From Desmodus rotundus (lineage: Eukaryota > Chordata > Mammalia > Chiroptera > Phyllostomidae): DNA of 64,000 bases. Every line of letters starts with the position of its first letter. The first letter of the stretch is position 1. Under the pieces are notes generated by a model. The model made no database searches, was not told where the DNA came from, and saw only the letters and a list, made by a program, of their open reading frames with translations. The translations under genes were made by a program, and so were the position numbers. The stretch lies in assembly GCF_022682495.2 (NCBI RefSeq), contig NC_071390.1:169161220-169225219 (forward strand), written 5' to 3'. Below are positions 58,612-64,000 of the stretch, piece by piece.

Positions 58612-59694
58612 TTCTCCGTTTACTGGTTGTGGACACTTGGGTTGCTTCCACATCTTGGCGGTTTTAAATAATGCTGCAGTGGACACAGGGGTGTCCCAAT
58701 CTCTTCAAATTAGTGTTGTTTTTCCTTTGAATAAATGCCCAGAAGTGGAATTGTTGGCTCATGTGGTAGTTTCCCACAGTGGCTGGAGCAGTCTGCATTC
58801 CCACCCACGGTGTATGAAGGCTGTCTTTCTCTGCGTCCTCTGTAGCACTGGCTTTTTGTTTGTTTGTTTGTTTTGTCTTTTTGAGAATAGCCGTTTCCAC
58901 AGGTGTGAAACGCTATCTCACTGTGCTTTTGATTTGCATTTTCCTGATGATTGGTGGTGTTCAGCATCTTTTCGTGTTGCATATTTTCTCTGCATATTTT
59001 CATTGGAGAAATGTCGGTTCAAGTCCTCGGTCCATTTTTTATAGTTGTGTACATACATATATATATTTAAGTTTTGTAAGTGCTTTGTATAGTTTGGAAA
59101 TTAACCCCAGATTGGAGGCAGGATTTGCAGATGCTTTCGCCCTTCCCGTGGGCTGCCTATCGTGTTGCTGGTTTCCTTCCCGGGCAAAGGCTTTTGAGTT
59201 TGGTGTACTCTCTTTTGTGCTCTTGTCTGAGGAGACTGGTTGCTAAGACCGATGTCAAATTGCCTGCAGCCTGTGTTTTCTCTTAGGAAGTTTATGGTTT
59301 CAGGTCTTACATTCAGATCTTCAATCCAGTTTGAAGTTTTGTATGTGGTTTAAGATAATGATCTAGTTTCATTCTTTTGCATGTAACTGTTCAGTTTTCC
59401 TAACACCAGTTGTAGAAGAAAGGGTCTTGTCCCCATAGTATATTTTTGCCTTTTTTGTCATAGATGACTTGACCATATATACATGGATTTCTTCCTGGTT
59501 CTCTGTTCAGTTCCATTGATCTATGGAACATTGGTTTTCATCCTAGTTACCATATTATTTTGATTACTATAGCCATATAGGATAGTTTGAAATCAAGGAG
59601 CATGATAGCCTCCAGTTTTGCTCCTCTTTCTCAAGATTGCTTTGGCTATTTGGGATCTTTTACGGTTCCTTACAAGCTTTTGGAATTTTTAGGA
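58334..59694 (-). mobile_element. L1, inverted 5' part of a split insertion
   Basis: Complement of L1 from the 3' UTR start (GTTTTGTTTTGTTTTTTAGA, TTTCACATGTACGTGAAATC) back into ORF2 (CCAGAAGTGGAATTGTTGGC; CTGATGATTGGTGGTGTTCA; TTGCTTTGGCTATTTGGGAT). A (CA)n tract interrupts it at 58558-58609. Frames running through this block on either strand are L1 or CA artefacts. Confidence 0.9.
58558..58609 (+). repeat. (CA)26 microsatellite
   Basis: About 26 uninterrupted CA units inside the inverted L1, at the position where L1 antisense sequence carries TG/TATG alternation. Confidence 0.95.
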
Positions 59695-59975
59695 AACAAA
59701 CTGGTAGTTATCAGAGAGAAGAGGGGTTTAGGGGCAGTCAAAATAGGGGAAGGGGATGAAGAAGTACAAACTTCTGGTTATAAAAATAAGTAAATCATGG
59801 GGATGTCACATACAACATAAGGAGTAAAGTCAGTACGGTATTAACTTCGATGGTAGACGGTGGTAGCTAGACTTACTGTGGGGATCGTTTTATAACGTAC
59901 ATAAACATTGAATCACTGTGATGTACACCTGCAACTAATGGGATATTGGATGACAATCACACATCAATAAAAGAA
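59695..59975 (+). mobile_element. L1 3' end, forward part of a split insertion
   Basis: AACAAACTGGTAGTTATCAG, GGAAGGGGATGAAGAAGTAC, AAATAAGTAAATCATGGGGA, AGACTTACTGTGGGGATCGT and AACATTGAATCACTGTGATG, ending ACACATCAATAAAAG, is an L1 3' UTR in plus orientation, joined directly to the minus-strand part at 59694/59695. Confidence 0.9.
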
Positions 59976-60089
59976 CTTTCTATCTTGCACTTCCTGGGGT
60001 GAACATGTTTTTAACTTCTATTTTTAAACCTGTTTACTTTACAGTCCTGTCTCATTCTTTTGACCTGTGCATCAAAGAAAAAAACACCT

Positions 60090-60440
60090 GCCGTAGTGGA
60101 GCCTGACGTTTCCCGTCCGTGTCAGCACTTTGTCCTGACTGGTTTTGTTCCTGTGAGCCAAATTCACGCACGCTATTTTTACGTGCAGCCTTTGGGGCGA
60201 CTCCAGATAACTCGATGTGTTATTTTTGCCTTTTGTTCCACTTCTGTCTGTAAATTTTGCTTTTAGAGTGTAGCCAGGGAAACGCACGGGAACCAACCGG
60301 CCGCTTTTCTCCCTGAGAAGAATGTGACTCTGACTTTTCTCCTTCAGCCCCGCCGGATCCACCTGCTCAGCACTTTGCGAGGACAGTGACGACCCTCGTT
60401 TTTGTCCGGCAGAATAATACTTGTGCCTTCGTGTCGCCAA
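60090..60440. other. CpG-preserved intronic stretch
   Basis: By hand count 21 CpG dinucleotides in about 345 bases at 48-50% GC, close to the number expected by chance; mammalian introns normally show about a fifth of this. A 122-codon minus-strand frame (60072-60440) covers it, without recognisable domain. It could be a recent insertion, a hypomethylated regulatory element or a young gene fragment. Confidence 0.5.
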
Positions 60441-60849
60441 GTTTTACCTGCAGATTGGTTCTAATTAAATGAACTTTGAGCTGTGACTAAATGCTCCTAT
60501 TATTAACCGAGGTTGGATAATGTCCGTCAAGTTGATTTTCTTGAGATTGGAGAGCCATCCTTTTAGAATGAAAATTTTTTTCTTGGAGATTTTTATTAAT
60601 AGGATTTTACCTATAATAATTACATAAGAAATGGTCAAAGAAATAGTAAGTAATTAGTCAGATAAGAAAGTTGAATTATGTCCTTAGTGCTTCAATGACA
60701 CATACGTTTATTTTTTTTAAAAAATAAATTTTAAAGCTCTCTTAGCCTCACATATACCTTCATCTAGCATGGTCTCCTTAACTAGGCTTGTTTCAAACAC
60801 AAGTCAACCCTCTCAAAGAAACTCAATTAGTGTAATCATTTACATGTAT

Positions 60850-60960
60850 TACAGTTATTCACTATTTATTGAACACTTACTATGTTCCAGATGTTGCCCA
60901 TTCAGTCCCTACAAAACCCCTGGAGATGGTTTTCATAATACCCCCAATGTTCACACTCCT
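60850..60960 (+). repeat. MIR/L2-age remnant
   Basis: CACTATTTATTGAACACTTA, CTATGTTCCAGATGTTGCCC and CCTGGAGATGGTTTTCATAA resemble the start of an ancient core-SINE. Confidence 0.55.
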
Positions 60961-60989
60961 AATAAATTATAATAAAAATCTATATCTTT

Positions 60990-61190
60990 TTTACCAGTTG
61001 CTTTTCATGTACCAGGCAGTGTGCCGAATGCTTTATGTAGCATTGAATTGAACCTCAGGACCTTCGTGTTATTCCCAGTTTACCAGTGAGGAGAACAGTG
61101 CTTGAGATGTTAGGTGATGTGCTGAGGTGTAATAGAGGTAAGGGGTGGAACAGGCAAAACTTTTTGACTCCAGATCTCTCCCTCCAAACC
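60990..61190 (+). repeat. MIR
   Basis: ATGTACCAGGCAGTGTGCCG, AATGCTTTATGTAGCATTGA, TTATTCCCAGTTTACCAGTG, AGGAGAACAGTGCTTGAGAT and TTTTTGACTCCAGATCTCTC are MIR landmarks in order. Confidence 0.75.
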
Positions 61191-61726
61191 ACTGATGTGT
61201 TATGTTGCTCTCTTACCGCTATGGTGTATAAAAGCTCTGAATTAGAACTTAGGTCTCTTACTCTAAAGCTTATTTTGTGTGCTGTGACTTTGTTTTGCCC
61301 TGCAGTTACCCTACCCTCTATATTACTCCTTAAAATGCGCTTTAGCACTGAACTCTAATTTATAATGTTGCACGTCTGAGAAATGTACCTTTGGTTCATT
61401 GATGTCCGGTAGCCAGTTCCGTGGTGTATAAGGTATACCATCTTGCTGTCAGCTGTAGTCTATGGGCCTTCCAAATGCAGCTGTCGGTTTGCTTTTAGAA
61501 GACACAGTCTTCTCTTATACATCGGTTACAGTGCTTTCTTTTTTTCATTAGCAGGCAAAGGAGTTGATGGTTAGAATACACCTTCATACTGTTTTTGAAT
61601 CCACTATTTGAAAGTTACTCATCAATCTTTGTGATAACCCTTACTAGCAGCTACTATACTTTATGATGGGAAAGGAGAATTTTTCTTGTCTTTTTAGTTA
61701 ATGGTTTTTTTCAATCTTCTTTCTAG

Positions 61727-61872
61727 GTTGGGATACTTCTTCATTATTCCACCCTTGCCACAGTGCTATGGGTGGGGGTGACAGCCCGAAATATCTATAA
61801 ACAAGTCACGAAGAAAGCGAAAAGATGCCAGGATCCCGACGAACTGCCACCTCCGCCCAGACCCATGCTCAG
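61727..61872 (+). CDS. ADGRA3: ADGRA3 exon: TM3 and intracellular loop 2
   Basis: A 146-base exon, acceptor TTCTTTCTAG, donor GTACCT, last exon in the window. It encodes [20 protein letters not shown], then [20 protein letters not shown] and [33 protein letters not shown] is TM3, with the HYSxLAxxxW pattern of family B2 receptors. The basic loop KQVTKKAKR and the tetraproline stretch lie in the cytoplasm. It ends two bases into an arginine codon, so the frame continues into a TM4 exon beyond 64000. Confidence 0.95.
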
Positions 61873-61949
61873 GTACCTAGTATCTCTGGGTAGTGCGTTA
61901 CGTTACCTGTCACATTCACTGAAGCGTCATCGTAACAGAACTCCTGGCT

Positions 61950-62205
61950 CCTGAGGGAGTTTTGGAAAGTAAAAGAGTGGACTTGGAAGCTGGGCTTCCT
62001 GGTGTTGAATACTGGCAATGTCTCTTCCAGCCGGGTCCTTCTCGAAATTCTGACCCTCTGTGTGCCTTTCTCTCTCATCTGTAAAGTGGGAATGATTCTA
62101 CCCGACAGAGCTGTTGGGAGAAGAAAGGAGTTAACCTGCAGAGCAGTTGAGAAGGTGCTGAGTGTGCACTAGGCCCTGTGCAAATGCCAGCTGCTTTTAT
62201 TTCCC
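61950..62205 (-). repeat. MIR
   Basis: CTGTGTGCCTTTCTCTCTCA, TCTGTAAAGTGGGAATGATT, GAGCTGTTGGGAGAAGAAAG, GGTGCTGAGTGTGCACTAGG and CAAATGCCAGCTGCTTTTAT are the complement of MIR in order. Confidence 0.75.
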
Positions 62206-63329
62206 TGGGGTCAGGTCATAGATTTAAATCTGCTCCAGCGTGCATCGGTTTTATTATTCTCTGCAAAAGACAAAGCAGCGTTGGAGTTAGGCCCTTTTCC
62301 CCATTATCATTAAGAAATTGTCCGGGGGGGTTATCGTGCTTGATGAGTAAAAATTGATCAATGTCTCTTAGTTTAGTGAATGCCAAATATGTACTTGACT
62401 TAAAGAAACCCTCCCTTCCTTGAGGAGTTTAGTCTTTGTGAAGAACTGACTGTTGACGGTTTAAGAACCGTAGTGATATGTTTTTTGAAAGTGCAAATGA
62501 AGCAGCCGTGAATGGGAGGCGGGGCCTGTTACTCATTGTTTGGCCTCTGGCAAACAATGGTGCTGAGCGCCAAGAGTAGACATGGCATTTTAGACACAGG
62601 ATTGTGTGGTGAGCTGAGGAACTTGGAGAAATGCACTTTGGCTGCAACCAAGGTGAAGGACACACAGTAACGCATTCAGGGTGAACGCAGAGTTTCAGGC
62701 CCGTGAGTGCTGTGCTAAAATGGGGGCGGCCATTGAAGACTTTTAAGTAGGGGATTATAGCCCGGCTAGGTGGCTTTTTAGAAGGACAGCCATGCATTCG
62801 TCTGGACTACAAACTGGAATGCCTGAGAATAAAGAATTCCACTGAGGATATCTGGGGGTTCCATGAGTGCCGAAACCAGAATTGTGACATAGGGAATAGA
62901 GGGGACACATATTTGGGAGACTCAGGGCAGCTTCTTCATCGTTGATGGCCAATTGGATTTAAGAGGTGAGCGAGGGAGAGAAACATAAAGATGCCTGCAG
63001 ACTGTCCACTCCAGGGAGCTAGGGTGCCTCAGCCAAAGGCGCTTCCATCCATTGAGAAAATCCTGTAAGAAAAGTAAATGGTGTGGGGGGAGGGTTGGGT
63101 AAGCACAGGTGAGGTAGGCTCAGCGCTACCGTCTTGGGGAAAGTTGACATTTTTGGAAGCCTGGTGCTCAGCAGAGAAGACGAGCTGGACATACTGTAGA
63201 TGGGATAGGAGTCGTTTCTGTGTGTGCTCCTGTGAACGAGATCCCTGGGGAGAGGTGGTTAAGAGAAGAATGATTCCTGGGCTGTGTGTATGTTTAGTAG
63301 ACGGGCCATGGAAAATAAAAGGGAGACTC

Positions 63330-63440
63330 ATGAATCATAGGAGTGTACACTTGAAACCTATAGAATCTTATTGCATAGTGTCACCCCGATAAATTTAATT
63401 TAAAGTAAGATGAAATAAAATTTAAAAACTAATAAAAATA
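63330..63440 (+). mobile_element. L1 3' end, short
   Basis: GTGTACACTTGAAACCTATA, CATAGTGTCACCCCGATAAA and TTTAATTTAAAGTAAG match, in plus orientation, the same L1 3' end whose complement opens the element at 32180. Only about 110 bp is left. Confidence 0.7.
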
Positions 63441-64000
63441 CTCTGATGATAAAAAGTAACACTCGCAGGAGAACATTCAAGATTCGAGTGGAATGACAAG
63501 GGGCAGCAGCGGTGCCCAGCTGGACTCAGGTCGTAGTGAGAGGCTCGGCATCTCTGTCGCTTGCACGGTCAGAACTGGGAGATGGTCTTTGGCTAAGGGA
63601 CTTGGGAATCCTGTCCTTAAGCAGCTGTTCCTGTCTGTTGAGTTCTCAGAAAAAAACGCAAATGGTGAAGTAAAATGCAGCTTGGACCCTGAGCCCTATG
63701 CAGGCCCTCACTGAGACCCACAAGTACCCCTTTTAGCTTTAGACAGTGCAAGCTACTCCCTCTAGGATGTCCTTCATCCCATGACCTTGAGCTTTAGGAA
63801 GTCCCAGCAACCTGGCCCCTGGAGGGTGGCCAGAGGGAGCCTGCGTCTCCCCTATCCCCAGAGAGGGAAATTTCAGTAGCACTGCAAGGAAATAGCCTCA
63901 TAATAAGGTTATGAAGGTGAAGCAGATGATGGTATTAATATTCCCAGGAGTTTGTCATGGAAGGGAGAGAGAAAGAAGGTGGTAGGTCAAGGCAAGTTTC

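Larger units (their letters stand above)
51766..61726 (+). other. 10-kb intron between TM2 and TM3
   Basis: The longest intron. It holds a minus-strand L1 with a C29 run (52445-52975), an old plus-strand L1 with later rearrangement (53130-55110), MIR and L2 remnants (55190-56475, 57050-57235), a 119-bp inverted repeat (57318-58229), an inverted/forward L1 pair (58334-59975), a CpG-preserved stretch (60090-60440) and two MIRs (60850-61190). From 61200 to 61720 nothing is recognised. Confidence 0.75.
1..64000 (+). other. ADGRA3: ADGRA3 (GPR125) gene, internal part
   Basis: The fourteen exons listed below join in phase into one reading frame whose domain order is LRR, LRR cap, Ig, HormR, GAIN/GPS, TM1, TM2, TM3. 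That order is specific to the ADGRA (group III) adhesion GPCRs. Peptides such as LTNNRIGCLNADIF, CDCNILWMHRWVKE and SLSNYAVLM match ADGRA3 as I remember it, rather than ADGRA1 (no ectodomain) or ADGRA2. The product is a plasma-membrane orphan receptor linked in the literature to planar cell polarity and Wnt signalling and used as a spermatogonial progenitor marker. Both ends are missing: signal peptide and first LRRs lie upstream, TM4 to TM7 and the long tail lie downstream. No promoter or poly(A) site of the full-length transcript is in the window. Confidence 0.95.
61873..64000 (+). other. intron after the TM3 exon (5' part)
   Basis: Contains a minus-strand MIR (61950-62205) and a short L1 3' end (63330-63440). 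Elsewhere no exon or repeat is recognised. The TM4 exon is not in the window. Confidence 0.75.

Noticed and set aside
58358..59044. 228-codon plus-strand frame, the longest in the window
   Set aside because: It runs through the antisense strand of an L1 and a (CA)26 tract; the histidine/threonine run is microsatellite translation.
63493..63714. 73-codon plus-strand frame near the window end as the next ADGRA3 exon
   Set aside because: The peptide does not resemble TM4 or its loops, and the frame is not bounded by suitable splice sites.
1..64000. ADGRA2 (GPR124) or ADGRA1 instead of ADGRA3
   Set aside because: ADGRA1 lacks the ectodomain seen here, and the LRRCT, HormR and GPS peptides match ADGRA3 as remembered; no RGD motif of ADGRA2 type was noticed. 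A database search would settle it.
1..64000. Endogenous retrovirus or LTR element
   Set aside because: I found no gag, pol or env similarity, primer-binding site or LTR pair. Short or decayed solo LTRs could still be missed by eye.
1..64000. CRISPR array, operon or bacterial-type system
   Set aside because: The window is vertebrate intron-exon DNA; regularly spaced repeats seen are microsatellites only.

Overview
The window is a piece of a placental-mammal genome, almost certainly a bat. Five tRNA-derived SINEs of the VES type typical of bats lie in it, three of them with clear target-site duplications. It also carries L1 3' ends of the kind found in bats and two short TA-flanked mariner-like MITEs. 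Species and family cannot be fixed from the window; a yangochiropteran (microbat) is my inference.

One gene fills the window on the + strand: ADGRA3 (GPR125), an adhesion GPCR. Fourteen consecutive internal exons lie between 4731 and 61872, all with AG acceptors and GT donors. Their phases join into one open frame of 2226 bases, about 742 codons, with no stop or frameshift. In order they encode the last two leucine-rich repeats (4731-4802, 9788-9859), the LRR C-terminal cap (12290-12450), an Ig-like domain (14203-14416, 18887-19051), the hormone-receptor domain (20859-21060), the GAIN domain ending in a degenerate GPS (22014-41917), and TM1 to TM3 with the second intracellular loop (50410-61872). 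The promoter, signal peptide, first LRRs, TM4 to TM7 and the cytoplasmic tail with its PDZ-binding end lie outside. The gene appears intact.

The rest is intron. Introns range from 170 bp to about 10 kb. They hold L1 fragments of several ages, VES SINEs, MIR and L2 remnants, microsatellites, a C29 run and a 150-bp polypyrimidine block. I see no second protein-coding gene, no structural RNA gene and no CRISPR array.

The items most worth a second look are in introns: a 119-bp inverted repeat with arms about 680 bp apart (57318-58229); an L1 with a 5' inversion that looks twin-primed (58334-59975); a CpG-preserved 345-bp island-like stretch covered by a 122-codon antisense frame (60072-60440); a rearranged L1 with a local inverted copy forming a hairpin (54075-54234); and two places where read-through of an intron would give a truncated, soluble ADGRA3 ectodomain (22170-22281 and 41539-41717). 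I do not see a previously undescribed multi-gene system here.
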